A DNA stretch of 64,000 bases from Platanthera guangdongensis. Lineage: Eukaryota > Streptophyta > Magnoliopsida > Asparagales > Orchidaceae. Location of the stretch: positions 85,310,564 to 85,374,563 of the forward strand of contig CM077166.1 of the NCBI GenBank assembly GCA_039583875.1, given 5' to 3'. The notes under the pieces are model-generated. The model saw nothing but the letters and a program-made list of their open reading frames with translations, did not search any database and was not told where the DNA came from. A program made the translations under genes and the position numbers. Positions 9,925-21,202 of this stretch are shown piece by piece. The first letter of the stretch is position 1. The number at the start of each line of letters is the position of its first letter.

Positions 9925-10614
9925 TTAAATTTGATAAAATATATAATTATAATTATGTAATTTATAATTATATATTTTATTTATTGGCGGCGGCGGACGT
10001 CGAGCAAAACATGTAGCGGTGGCGTCGTTGGCAAAGAAACGTCGTGGGAGACTCCCATCTTCGAGCTTGCGGCAACGACCGTCCCAATCCAAATACACTC
10101 GATGTCGTAGATCCACGGCCGCGTCAACATCATCGCCATCAGGAAGGGTATTATCTTTTCGCAAAAAGGCGTATTTGAGTGATTCGGGTCGGGGTTTGAG
10201 TTCAAGGCACGACGGTTCTTCTAACGAGGTTTTAATTTTAATGTCTTTCGATCCAAAAGGTTCAAAAGATAAATTAGTAGAGTTATCCTCTTCGCTGTTA
10301 AAATTTTCGATCGCAAAGATGTCGTCGTTTAAAAAAGTAGACTCGAAAATAGGGGTCGGAGCGGCCAAACCTAATTTTTGAAAGGACGAGAACATCATCA
10401 AATTAATGCTCGCGCCTAATTCTGCAAGTGCGTATTTTACTAATATATTGCCAAAAAGGCACGAGATGGAGAACCGTCTCTGTTCATTTCTTTTAAGGGG
10501 CAATTTATTTGTAAGAAACGCTGAGCAGTCAACATTCATTGATATATGCAAAATATTTTCTAATTTTTGTTTATTAGAATGGAGTTGTTTTAAATATTTC
10601 GCATACATAGGCAT
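9925..10614 (-). pseudogene. Element C Athila-type protease region
   Basis: The minus-strand frame includes ALAELGASINLMMFSSFQKLGL, matching the Athila/Tat protease block in which the active site normally reads D-L-G-A-S; here it is E-L-G-A-S, a change at the catalytic Asp. Further on, LELKPRPESLKYAFL is the conserved link to RT of this group. After KDNTLP the frame enters unrelated GC-rich sequence and RT is absent, so a foreign insertion or rearrangement begins near 10140. The entry is a non-functional fragment. Confidence 0.75.
9934..9980. repeat. Perfect 19-bp AT inverted repeat
   Basis: 9934-9952 and 9962-9980 are exact inverted copies separated by 9 nt (TTATGTAAT). All bases of the arms are A or T. 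It could extrude as a cruciform; it may also be a small element end. Confidence 0.7.
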
Positions 10615-10653
10615 CTCCGAGATCGCCTCGCAGAAGGGAACATTAATATGAAT

Positions 10654-11465
10654 TTATTTTAAAAATAAAATAAATTTTTCATACTGCATGTCCTTACGCT
10701 CACTATCGAGCTTATGCGGATACCGCAAAGGAGTTTTAATAATTTTTTCGCTTAAAATTTGTAAAGGTGGCGTAATCGAAGAATGGGGAAGAGGGGTTGG
10801 AGGTGAAATATGTACCTGCAGATTGATCCGTTTTGGATCGATCACCTCCTTTCTGCTACGGAGGGTTATAGCGTTGATATTCTCCCGCGAATTGGGCTCC
10901 GTGTTTCCTGGCAGTGCTCCGAGCGCACGCTCGGACATCATTCGCGCTAGTTGTCCAACCTAGAGTTCTAAGTTTTTTAGCGATCCGGTGATATTCCGGA
11001 TATTTGATTCGTTTGAAGCTATGTATTTAGAAAACTTTTCCTCCATATGGGAGGGTTTTGGAAGAGGGGGAGGGGGCAGAAATACGCACGCAAAAGAATT
11101 AGGTGGGTGTTGTGCATTGTTCGCATTGCTCCATGAGAAGTTGGGGTGGTTCCTCCAACCCTGATTATAGTGATTACTATAAGGGTTGTTGTTAGGGTTG
11201 AAGGAAGGTCGCCCAACATTTCCCACATAGTCTACGAATTCTTCGACTGTGCTGACATTTTGGGGAATCGCCAAAGGAGGAGTGGAGGAGGTAGCAGACA
11301 TCTCCGCCACCTGCTTTATCAGCCTTTCGATTTGAAAGGTTAAGTGGGCAGTGGCATCCACTTCGAAGAGGCCGAACGCTTGCTTGGGGCGTCCCCGCGG
11401 GATGTTCTATTGGTAGGCGTTCATAGCCATCTCTTCGATAAGAGCTTTGGGTAGCCTCAGATGTC
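10654..11465 (-). pseudogene. Element C Athila-type gag, C-terminal half
   Basis: The minus-strand product (frame breaks at about 10957 and 11361) contains NPYSNHYNQGWRNHPNFSW and NAITLRSRKEV, both diagnostic of the plant Athila gag after the zinc-binding region. The N-terminal capsid part is missing because element E is inserted at 11472. Stop codons and frame changes show decay. Identity as Athila rests on these two motifs, which I recognise from the family. Confidence 0.78.
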
Positions 11466-11654
11466 TTATTATGTTGGATCCCTAGTTTGATTTGGGCTAG
11501 GTTCACTAACTTAGGATCTTATGACCCACAATGTATAGCCAGGGTCATGGTTGTGTCCTAGAGTCTAGGCCAAGTCCTTAGAAGCAACACTGCTTGTACC
11601 AGCTATCATCAAGACTACCAGAGACTCAAGACATAGAGTTTTTCTAAAGACCAA

Positions 11655-12230
11655 GTAAAATGAGTTCGACGTTCGTCGAACTCAGGTCGACGATAGTCGT
11701 GCTCAGCTCAACGATCTCAGAGTAAATTCTCTGAGCTGAGCTCGACGAACTTGGTACTCAGGTCGACGAACATTGGAAACTATACTTCAACACTTCAAGA
11801 TCAAAAAACATCTCTTTATTCTAAGTCCAGGGTCAGACTTTGGTCGACAAACATGATTCTCAGCTCGACGAACTGTGACCACAATAGCTAGAGTTATCCA
11901 GTAGGAGTTAAGTGGTCCTCAACTCGACGAAACTTATTCTTAGGTCGACGAATTTTGGATACTTCACTTCAACACCTTCATCCACAAGCATCTCAAATTA
12001 TTCCAAGTCCATAATTATCTCCAGTCGACGAAGTTACAATCTCAGCTCGATGAACTTGAGACACAGAATAAGCAAGTCTGGATAATGTAGTTTTCTACTT
12101 TAGCTCGACGATCTTGGAACTCAGCTCGACGAACAGAAGTCATCAGGTCGACGAACTCAGCAACTCATCTCGACGAACTATGGACTCAGCTTGACGATTT
12201 CAGCCATCAGTTCGACGAATCCAGACTTAG
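11655..12230 (+). repeat. CTCGACGAAC motif array in E LTR
   Basis: Roughly twenty copies of CAGCTCGACGAAC or its complement-like variants (GTTCGTCGAA) at irregular 15-40 bp spacing, upstream of the LTR TATA box. The core TCGACGA is nearly invariant while spacers differ, which points to selection on the motif rather than simple tandem duplication. Confidence 0.85.
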
Positions 12231-12465
12231 TCATTTTCCATCCTTCTGTCCCCATTCTACTGCAATAATTCCTGAGTAATTAGTGCTCTAATATTCTCTG
12301 AATATAACCGTTAGAAGAGCATTGATTATGGTATTCTCAAGGATTATTGCCTGCCGTTTTTCCATGGGACAGTTGGGGAAATAATTCAATGTCGTTTATT
12401 CTAAAGGCTGTCAGGATTGATTGCAGAGGATTTCAAAATTTCAAAAGACCATTTTTGACAGAAAG

Positions 12466-12474
12466 TATAAAAGA
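12466..12474 (+). promoter_or_regulatory. TATA box of element E LTR
   Basis: TATAAAAGA about 240 bp downstream of the motif array and followed by a CT-rich leader (TTTTCTCTCTTCTTTC), a typical plant core promoter. Confidence 0.75.
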
Positions 12475-13235
12475 GATTTTCTCTCTTCTTTCTGCAAGAA
12501 GGGAGATAGACAAAATACAGAAGAACAAGAGAGACAGACACACAGAAAAAAATACAATCAGTTTGAAATATAAGGATCTCTCTGTCTCTGCTCCTTCTTA
12601 CAAAGAACTGTGCTTACAGAAAACAAGCCCCAGGCCAGAAGAACATCTGCTTCCTGAAAAAGAAGAACAATCAATCAAATATCAAGAGTCTTCCTTCTTC
12701 ATCTCTGCAGGACACTTCAAAGGACAACAAGAAATCCATCTGTCAAAGAAGTTCCTGGAGATTTCTCTGGTCAAGGCTCCATATTGAAGGCCTACTCACA
12801 TTGTGCAAAGCTTCCCAGTCTGAACCCTTTTACATCTCAGTGGGAGCTTTGACAACATCACTGAATCCACATAGTCTTCTCATTGTGATTGAGAGAAGAA
12901 GACTTTCATCACTCTCTCATCCCCACCTCTATACATGGTTTTAATTCCCTTCAAAATTATTTTGGTTCACAAGTCTCCTTCCAAAAGACTTGAGGATTGG
13001 TTTTTGAGCACCTGATCAAAAGCCAATTGGTGTCAGGCACCTGATCAAAAATCTGAGTGGATTCCTCCCAGGGTTGTAGAAGAGTGGATGTACCCAAGTT
13101 TAGGGGAACCACTATAAATTCTTATGCTGTCTGGATTGCTCTTTTTTTTGTTTTTGTACTGTGGCTATTTGTTAGGATTACTGTTTTAATTTTGTTTCTG
13201 CACTAGATTAAATTAGAAGAAAATTTTATAAACCC

Positions 13236-13268
13236 TGAATACTCTATTCACCCCCCCTCTAGAGTATT
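13236..13268 (+). other. C-loop hairpin at 3' end of E LTR
   Basis: GAATACTCTA pairs perfectly with TAGAGTATTC around loop TTCACCCCCCCTC. G and J have the same loop at the same LTR position with different but still paired stems. The role may be in RNA 3' end formation or packaging; that is inference. Confidence 0.7.
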
Positions 13269-13292
13269 CCTGATCTAACAGCTCACTTTCAA

Positions 13293-13305
13293 TTAGTATC
13301 AGAGC
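13293..13305 (+). promoter_or_regulatory. Element E primer-binding site
   Basis: TTAGTATCAGAGC differs by one base from the tRNA-Met complementary TTGGTATCAGAGC. It lies 12 nt after the LTR end, as usual for Copia elements. Confidence 0.8.
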
Positions 13306-13400
13306 AGGTTCCTTTGGTTGTACAAGCTAACCCTTGAACCAAAGATCCTTTGTTAGATCTAAATTTTATTTTTATTTCCAGTTAGATTATATACACAGCA

Positions 13401-14134
13401 ATGACACAGAACAAAGACTATGCAATCACCAGTCCTCCAGTTTGCAACCTAAATAGGTTTGCCAACTGGATGGCAAGAATCAAATTGTATATGAACTATA
13501 TTAATGAAGATATCTACAATTCCATCTTGACAGGTCCTCCTCAAGCCACTGCTTCTACATCTACAGTAAAATCTTCAAGCACAACTGCAGTTCCACCACC
13601 TGAGTGGACTGAGGCCCAGAAGAAAGCAAAGATTGATGATGCCAAGGCAATGAACATACTGGCACAAACAATGTCTGATGACATTTTTCAAAAGGTTACT
13701 GAATGCACTTCATCTAAAGCCATCTGGGACTCCCTAAACTAAATGGTGGCTAGATCAGCAGATGAAAGAAAGGATAGGAGATCCAATCTCATATCCTTAT
13801 ATGAGATCTTCAAGAAAGAAGAAGCTAAATCAGTGGCTGACATGTATAACAGGTTAAGCTCAATCATCAATGAGCTAAAAACCTTGGACAAGGACATCAC
13901 CCTCACTGAGGTGAATGATAAAATCCTAATGTGCTTCCCAAGCTCATGGGATTCAAGGATCTGACATATTAAAGAAGGCAGAAGCCTGAATGAGATCTCA
14001 ACTGAATCTCTTTTAGGCAAGTTAAAGTCCTACGAACAGCTGATCAAGTCCAGGGAGGCAGCTGAGCAAAGAACACCTCCTACAGCTAGAAAAGACCAAA
14101 GCATAGCATTCAAAGTTGCTGAAGAGACAGAGAA
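13401..14134 (+). pseudogene. Element E gag, first part
   Basis: ATG at 13401 (MTQNKDYAITSPP) opens a Copia gag polypeptide (UBN2-type), with FANWMARIKLYMNYI near the start and KAIWDSLN, then SVADMYNRLSSIINELKTL further on. In-frame TAA (13740-13742) and TGA (13962-13964) interrupt it. The frame runs to 14134, where solo LTR F is inserted after GAGAA; the reading frame continues exactly at 32482. Gag forms the virus-like particle. The copy is a pseudogene. Confidence 0.85.
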
Positions 14135-14379
14135 TGTAACATCTCATTTCCAACTAGACCCCTAAGGGTGGTTCTGGCTATGACTAGGTCATGACAAAAC
14201 CCTAGGAAGCCAGAAATGGGCCAAGAGATAGGGGACAGAATGTGGAAGATCATCATGGTCTGCAAATAGTAGAACTCTGAGCATGGTTTAGGATGACCAT
14301 GGGCCACACCCTAACCCCAAGACCCTACCACAACACCCCTAATACCTTGGGAGGCCCATTAGAGCCAAAAGGACCCATT

Positions 14380-14875
14380 AAGGTCAACCCAAGAGGCTCA
14401 GTTGACCAAGGTCAACCCTAGCCCTAAATGGGTCAAACTAGCCTACTCAGGGTCAATTGACCTACTCCTAGCCTAGAGGACCCCACCTATGCCCTCCTAG
14501 CCCTAAAGTGAGGTCAATGGGTCACTAAGGACACATTGGGGTCAGCCCTAGAGGCCAGTTTGACCCAAGTCAACTCAAGCCCCTAATCTGGTCAAAGTAC
14601 CCTTACTAAGGGTATGTGACCTCCAAAGTGCAGGGTAACCCTACATAACCCTACCTAGACCCTAGGGGAAGCCAATGGGTCACCCAAGACCCATAGGGGT
14701 CAACCCAGATGGTCAAATTGGCCCAGGTCAACCCTCATTTAGGTCAAGTCAAACCTAGCCCAAAAGGGCTAACCCAAGCCCAAGCCACTTCTTCCTTAGG
14801 CTAACCCCATTCCCATGACCATCATAACCAAGTGGGCTGCATTTAGCTTGTGAGGTTGACTAGTCAACCAGAGGT
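14380..14875 (+). repeat. GGTCAACC / TTGACC array in F
   Basis: About sixteen copies of GGTCAA(CC) or TTGACC. TTGAC is the core of the W-box bound by plant WRKY factors (established knowledge); binding here is inference. This array occupies the place where related LTR N has a different 24-bp unit. Confidence 0.75.
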
Positions 14876-17800
14876 GACTAGGAGAGAGAAAGGAGCTCCC
14901 CCCCCATGATAATGGAGGAGAGAGAAATTGAGGAAGAGGAAGGGGAGAGTGGAAGGCCGGCCAAGGGAGGCTAACAGCCACCATTTATGGCTGCAATCAA
15001 CTCCTCTAGGGGAGAGGAGTTGATTCCAGCCGTTTCCCGGCCACCAAGGGATGGATTCAGCCCCCCTCCACTCTACCCGAGCCACAGCTTTAATGGTGTT
15101 AATGGCCATTGAAGAACCAGCCTCCCCTCTTCCACATTTGCCATTTAAACATCATCAGGGGGCCAAGGGGAATATTTTAGAGCGTTTACCTGGAGGAGAC
15201 GAGCCATCCCACTGTGCCGTTGCAGAAGCCGAGCGCCGCCGCCGTCGTCAATGGCATCCCGCCGCTCTTCTCGCATCCAGGACCGCCAGGAAGGTCCTCC
15301 CCCTCTCCTTAACTCATGATTAGATCATAGCAATCAATAGGTCCAAGGTTCGGGCTCAATTGAGCCCGATCCAATTCGGCTTTTCATGGATTTTTCTGAA
15401 AAACTTCACCTCTCGGGATCGCCGGAAAAGGGGTTTCCGGCGGCCAAGCCGCCGTCTGGGGATGGCCACCACCTCAACGGAGGTGGTGGTGCCGGTGGCC
15501 GGTCGGGGAGGTGGCCGGGTCGCCGGCAGTGGCGTTTGGAAATCGCTCCAGGCGAGACGAATCGCAGCCGTCGGCTCAACGAAGAAGATGACCGGATGCC
15601 GTTGATCCCTGCGCCAAGATTCGTGCTGCATCAGGGTTAAACTATAGGAAATTATTTCTAATTATTTCATTCTGTCACACTTTTGTCATTTAATGTTGTA
15701 ATTATCTAAAAATAGTTAGAGGCTCTGTATGAGGAAATGATCAATACATGATTTGTAGCCCTTTTTGTCTAATTTATTTTAAAATTGGTTTGAACCAATT
15801 TAGGCTCTTGGTTTGACCAGGGCACCCATTTTGGTGGGACATACCCTTAGGGCTAGGCAGTCATTAAACTGAGTGCCCACACTTCATCCCTAGTCCAAAT
15901 CAGTTGAAATTTTGACAGGGAGTCTACCCTAGCTATACCTAGAGCTGGTCCAAAAATGGAATTTTTGGAGAAAATATTTATATAGTTTTTTATAAAAATT
16001 TAATAATTATTAAATAAATTAAATAGGTGCCCTAAACACTTCCAAACCCTCCCAAATTTTGGTGAGTGGTCCCTGGGTTCATTTTAGGTATCTGTATAGA
16101 GTTTCACCTAATTTGGATATGTTTTGAATAGGTTTTGACCCAACCCTAACTATACCTTAATAAGGGCATTTTGGTCAAAAAGTGCATTTCTGATTTTCAG
16201 TGACCAAATCACCTCAACAGAGGCTGAAATTTGGGCCACTGACTTGTTATAGCACTTAGCACCTCCACATGGAATGTGGGGTAGAGTAGAGTTGATTTGC
16301 CCTAAGTCCCTAGGCCAAACCCTAAAGAGGGACCTTTTTGCCTTGTGAAGGGCATGAGTCCTAAACACCATGGATGAACTCCAAATTTTGCAAGGAGGTT
16401 CCTAGGATATATAAAACCCTCTGTTAGAAATTAACAAATTTTGAAAAGGGTAGGGTCCCCAAAACCCTAACCCTAGATTAGGACCTAAAACATGTAGTGT
16501 AGGTTTAGGTTAGCTAAACTTTTTGAATCTTAACCAAATTTGGGTAGTGAGGGGATTGGGATATTTTGAGCCTCTGATAATTTACTTGAGGAATTTTGAT
16601 CAATATTTGTAGCACTTCATTTGTAACCAATAGTATTGCCCGAATTAATAATTTGGCTATTGTGGTCTCACTGCCCAATGAAAGGGTATGAAACATTGGC
16701 AGAGTTAGTTTTAGGCTATACTAATCATGTATGAATTTTGATAGAATTTTCGGATATCTATTTAGGGCATCTACTTCACAAGTACTTTATTTTGATTGCA
16801 TACTAAATAATTCTTGTAAGAGCCCATTACTTATTGAAAAATCATGAAACTTGCTGCATAGTGTTTCTAGCTCAATATTATCATGTGGGAATTTTTGTGG
16901 AAATATTTGCTGGTTAATTAGTATACTTTGTTCATTAACCCATAAACTTGAAAGTTCATGAGAAAATCAAATATAGCCTTATTCTTAAGTGATAAATTAT
17001 GAAACTTTTTCCAGGCTGTTTGTAGGCTATCCCAATCATCCCTGAATTTTCTCTGAATTTTTGGAGGCATTATTACTGTAAAAGCTTTTAAATTGACTTT
17101 ATATGAGGCAACTTTGAAATTAAATTTAAGGTCCCAAACCTTGCTGGAAAATTTGAAGACTTAGGACTTAGAGTTGATTATGCATTTTGTAATTACCATA
17201 AATTTGTTGAAACATCATCTTGTCTGAAATTGCTACTGCATGTTCAAACTTGGGCTTTTTGGATACTAGAATAAATAAATAAATTATCAGACAAATTAGA
17301 AAAATTATGGATTTCTGGATTTATGCTTCAAATATCATTTTAGCCCTCTAGTAATTATCATAGGGGTATTGGATGAGTATTTCATGTACTTCCCTTTTTA
17401 CGGCTCATATAGCTTAAGTGGTCTACATATAGCAAAACTGCAGGAAATCATTTTGGATATGAATTAGAGCACGTGTGATGGGTCTTGATGGATTGCTGGA
17501 AGGATATGTAGAATGGGTGGCATCTATGGGAGATGAGTGAGTAGAGTGTGGTTTTTGTCTAGGGCTTAGAGGCGTTCGGGTCCGACGAAAGATCGTCCTA
17601 CCCAAGGAGAGCTGGAGTCAAATCACCCTAGCATTAGCATATCGGAACATGAGAAAATAATGGGTAAGGGAACCAACCAATAAAAAAATAAGTACCTTGC
17701 GAAAGGGAACGCTGGGCGTAATCCCAACACAGTTCCTAGTGCCCCTTGAGAGCCCTTCACAGGGAATACCGGGGGCAGTCCTGGGTTAACGTAAATTGTT

Positions 17801-18388
17801 TAACAAGCTGAAAAGAGTAACTTAGTAACTAGGGTTGCACATTTCACAGACACTGATGGCACGGGATGTTAGCTGGGAGCTTCGGCTCGGATGGTTAAAA
17901 GGCGGACTTTGGGTCCGGGGAGCTTCGGCTCGATTGTTTGAGACGGACGTGTTGGTCTGGGGAGCTACGGCTCGGTTCTTGATTACGCTAATTTGCATGT
18001 GCATAACAGGAAAGAAAATTAAGGTGGTGGGTTTTCGGTATTGGAGGGTCGATGCACCGACGCCAATACGTTGACTCGGCAAGTATGGTTAGCACTTCGC
18101 CAACAGAAGTCCGGTGCGCCAGCCGGCAAGAGTACGCAGGAGTCCGCTTTGTGCACCAAGCGTTGAGGCGTACGATAGGTCTGACCGGTAGTTCTTTACT
18201 GGTTTAGAGGTGGGCGAGGCCCAACCCACCACTTCCTTCTGCCACTACGGAGGTATCTTGGGAGGTTACGGCTCCAGAAAGGGGGAACTAAAGGTCTGTG
18301 TGCACAGAGTCGGGTGTGTGTGTTGCACTTGCATATCCATCATACCCACTTGCATGTCATAGCATAATCGTTACCTTTAACCTTGACA

Positions 18389-18566
18389 CCTAAAGTATAA
18401 GTGGAATGGGACGCTTATGCTTTAGGACCTGCAAAACGACCTCTTAGTCTATAAGCTTATGTGGGCAAATTTATAAATTAAGGTTAATTTTGATATATAT
18501 AGTTACTGATATTTGATCACCGACACCCCAACGTATAAATTGGTATGAGACTTTTTATACGATGGG
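18389..18566 (+). other. Three stem-loops in U5 of F
   Basis: 18389-18426: 13-bp arms CCTAAAGTATAAG with one G-U, loop TGGAATGGGACG. 18443-18482: 12-bp arms with one wobble and one mismatch, loop GCTTATGTGGGCAAAT. 18527-18566: 13-position arms around CGTATAAA with one A/A mismatch, loop TTGGTATGAGACTT. The third is homologous to A's 4625-4664 hairpin and to one cut by the window end in N. Loop core is like GTATGGGA. Confidence 0.7.
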
Positions 18567-19117
18567 AGCCTTGCAGAAGACCCCTTGGCTTATGTGTTTT
18601 CACATAAGTGAAGGTTACTTTTCATATTTCAGCTTATGCCTATACATGATATAGAATTGCTAGTATAGGTCCGCTGTCATCTGCTTTTGATTTTTCTCCA
18701 CCTTCAAGTCCTCCCTTTTCTTCCTCTCCGCTCGGTGCCTAGGAGCCGTGGGGGAAGGGGCGGGGGATGATAGGACTTAGTCATTTAGACTAACGGTTTT
18801 CGAACCGCATAATTTAGGGGATCGTGGAGACCAGCATGGAGCAGCAGCCCCAGAGACCGGTGCGCTTGGAGGTGGGGCAGTCTAGCTCCGGAGTTCACAC
18901 AGCCAGGACAGTGAGTCTCGACCTTGAGTAGTTTTTCTGCTTCCGCTTGAGTGATTTTGTAGTGAGGATATGTGTTGGGTACATTGGTCAAATATACCTG
19001 ATTTGAAGAAGCCTCACCTAACTCAATGATATACATCATAATGTATTTGATGTTTGTTTGAGTTACTTGTGCAGGTTAGGTATTCACTGGACTGAAGCTA
19101 AAAGTTTCTAAGTCCAT

Positions 19118-20056
19118 GTGTCGACACCCAGAGGGAAAGTGTCGACACTTGAGAAAGCTTGTGTCGACACCCAGACAAGCTGTGTCGACACTTGGAGTAA
19201 TTGTGTCGACACCTGAGAAGAAGAGTCGACACCAGTCAGAAAGTGTCGACACTTGGAGCTGTGTCGACACTCAGTGAAGAAGAATGCAGAAAAGCTGTGT
19301 CGACACTTAGCAGAAGTGTCGACACCTAGAAGAGCTGAGTCTACATCAGAAAGTGTCGACACTTGGTGTTGTGTCGACACTCAGCAAAATTCTGCAGAGA
19401 CTAAGGACAAGTGTCGACACTCAACACAATGTGTCGACACTCAATCAGCCGAGTCAACATATGAAGAATGTGTCGACACTCAGCACAATGTGTCGACACA
19501 CACTCAAAGGAGTCAACACTTGAAGTATGTGTCGACACTCAGCACAATGTGTCGACACACAACCAGAAGAGTCAACACTTGAAGAAAGTGTCGACACCCA
19601 GCACAATGTGTCGACACTTAGTTGAAGACTCTACACTTGAAGAAAGTGTCGACACAAGGAGTTGTGTCGACACTTAGCAGAGAACAGAAAAGTTTACAAA
19701 ATATTCTAAGTACAAGTGTCGACACTAAGGGAATGTGTCGACACTCAGCTGAAGAAACAAAATTGAAGACTTGTGTCGACACCAAGAAGCAGTGTCGACA
19801 CTTGACAGTTTCAACACATGAAGATGTGTCGACACAAAGGAGATATGTCGACACTTAGAAGAAAACAGTTAAAGAATGAAGAACAAGTACTTTTGTCGAC
19901 ACTCAATTTCAGTGTCGACACATGCAGAAGAATCTGTGTCGAGACATACAAGGAGTTGTGTCGACACCTTGTAGACTTGTGTCGACACTAACACAGCATG
20001 TGTCGACACTTGGTCTATAAGTGTCGACACTTAAGAACAGAAAGTCTCGACACTAT
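19118..20056 (+). repeat. GTGTCGACAC palindrome array in G 5' LTR
   Basis: About 33 exact or near-exact copies of the 10-bp perfect palindrome at spacings that are often 16-22 bp or about 40 bp. Spacers are not repeated, so the motif itself is conserved. Repeated palindromes are a known trait of Sirevirus LTRs; I cannot say whether this exact motif has been described. Reading frames rich in VDT or CRH within it are artefacts of the repeat. Confidence 0.92.
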
Positions 20057-20186
20057 CTGACAGTTAGAGAATTTCAAGAAGTGACTGGTTGACATGACAG
20101 CTGTCGATCCAGCCGGTCTACAGCAACTGTCAGGGAAGTCAGAAGTCTGTTATGAACCGGACCAGCCGGTTACCATGAAGAAGGCC

Positions 20187-20196
20187 TATAAATAGG
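20187..20196 (+). promoter_or_regulatory. TATA box of G LTR
   Basis: TATAAATAGG lies about 130 bp after the last palindrome and is preserved in the 3' LTR (31295-31304) and in an internal copy at 26826-26835. Confidence 0.85.
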
Positions 20197-21100
20197 CACT
20201 GACTATTTACAGAAATAATGTACAAGTTGTTGTTGTTGCTGTTGAAGCTATTTGAAGTATTTGATCAGATTATTCAAGTAATCAGAAAAGTGGTACACAG
20301 AGTATCAACACAAGAAGATCTTGCTGTCCAACAGCAGATCTAAGAAGTTGGAGAGAGAGAGCTCCAATCAAGAATTCAGTCTTTGGAACTAAGGCTGAGA
20401 AGAAGGGTTCAGAATCATCTGGATCTCAAGAAGCAGAGGTCAAGGATCAACTGCAGAGGATTCAGACTAATTCAGTTCTACTCAAGAAGCTTTGAAGAAA
20501 GCTAAGTCAGTTTGGATCTAGCTGAGTTCTTCCAAGAACTCTTCAAGAAACTCTCAACTCCTCTCTTATTTTCTGAGTTGTAGAGTTAGTTATTGTAATT
20601 CAATTTTAACTTGTAGGATCCATTGGATCTGAGTGAATTGTAAGCCTATTTTATAAAGGCTGAGGGTATGGCTTGGTTGCCTGAGTGTAGGAGTTGAAGA
20701 ACTCTGAGTGTAGGCCTTAATTGGCTGAGTGTAGGCCTTAATTGGCTGAGTGTAAGCCTGGGTGGCTGAGTGTAGGCCTTGGTGGCTGAGTGTAAGGCTT
20801 TGGGCCTGAGGTGTAGGAACCTAGTTGGGTTCTGAGATAGTGGAGAAGTTTGGCCGAATCTAGTACACTGCTAGATAGGCGAAGGGGGAAAGTGGATGTA
20901 CCCAAAGATTGGGGAACCACTATAAATTTGTGTGTCTGCTGTGCTGTGCTGTGTTGTGGATTAGCAGTTTATATTTTGTTTTTGCTGTTAGCTGTAGAAA
21001 TCTGTGAAATAACTGTGTTGCTGCCAATAAAGTTTTAAAAAGGTTTAGGTCACCTATTCACCCCCCCCCCTCTAGGTGTTTTGATACCATATCTTTCAAG

Positions 21101-21113
21101 TGGTATCAGAGGG
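21101..21113 (+). promoter_or_regulatory. Element G primer-binding site
   Basis: TGGTATCAGAGGG, two bases after the LTR, complementary to the 3' end of initiator tRNA-Met in its first eleven bases. Confidence 0.88.
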
Positions 21114-21202
21114 AGGTTCCTCAAAAAGGACTAACTGTCTGAGGAGATCTAGTTTGGCAGATTCAGTGTAAGTCAGAACACAGTTTCAAGAAAATCAAGA
21201 AC

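Larger units (their letters stand above)
9827..11471 (-). mobile_element. Element C: Athila-like Gypsy remnant, interrupted on both sides
   Basis: Minus-strand gag C-terminal region and protease of the Athila type. On the right C is cut at 11471/11472 by the LTR of element E; on the left it meets B's LTR at 9826. 9827-9980 is AT-rich and holds a perfect 19-bp inverted repeat (9934-9952 with 9962-9980). 9985-10135 is GC-rich and does not look like the expected RT continuation. Confidence 0.75.
11472..13280 (+). repeat. Element E 5' LTR, 1.81 kb
   Basis: It starts TGTTGGATC and ends GATCTAACA (8 of 9 bases inverted). It contains the CTCGACGAAC array (about 11655-12230), a TATA box (12466-12474), a GTGGATGTACCCA...GGGGAACCACTATAAAT block (about 13084) also present in G and J, and a C-loop hairpin near its 3' end. 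Confidence 0.85.
18973..21098 (+). repeat. Element G 5' LTR, 2126 bp
   Basis: It starts TGTTGGGTAC and ends ATCTTTCA. Order: short U3 start, array of about 33 GTGTCGACAC (19118-20050), TATA box (20187-20196), a leader, a minisatellite of CTGAGTGTAGGCCTTAATTGG-like units (about 20684-20830), the GTGGATGTACCC block, and the C-loop hairpin CACCTA/TAGGTG (21045-21078). Confidence 0.93.

Noticed and set aside
12347..12787. Plus-strand 146-codon ORF
   Set aside because: Lies across the TATA box and R region of E's LTR; no conserved motif and not kept in related LTRs.
15360..15640. ORFs in the GC-rich leader of F
   Set aside because: Two overlapping frames without known motifs; a gag first exon was looked for here as in A and K, but no ATG plus phase-0 donor was convincing.
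19253..19858. Overlapping ORFs on both strands rich in CRH, VDT and ST
   Set aside because: They are translations of the GTGTCGACAC array, which is palindromic and lacks stops; no protein family.
19118..20056. CRISPR-like array (regular palindromic repeats with unique spacers)
   Set aside because: Repeat of only 10 bp, irregular 6-30 bp spacers, inside a plant LTR; not a CRISPR.
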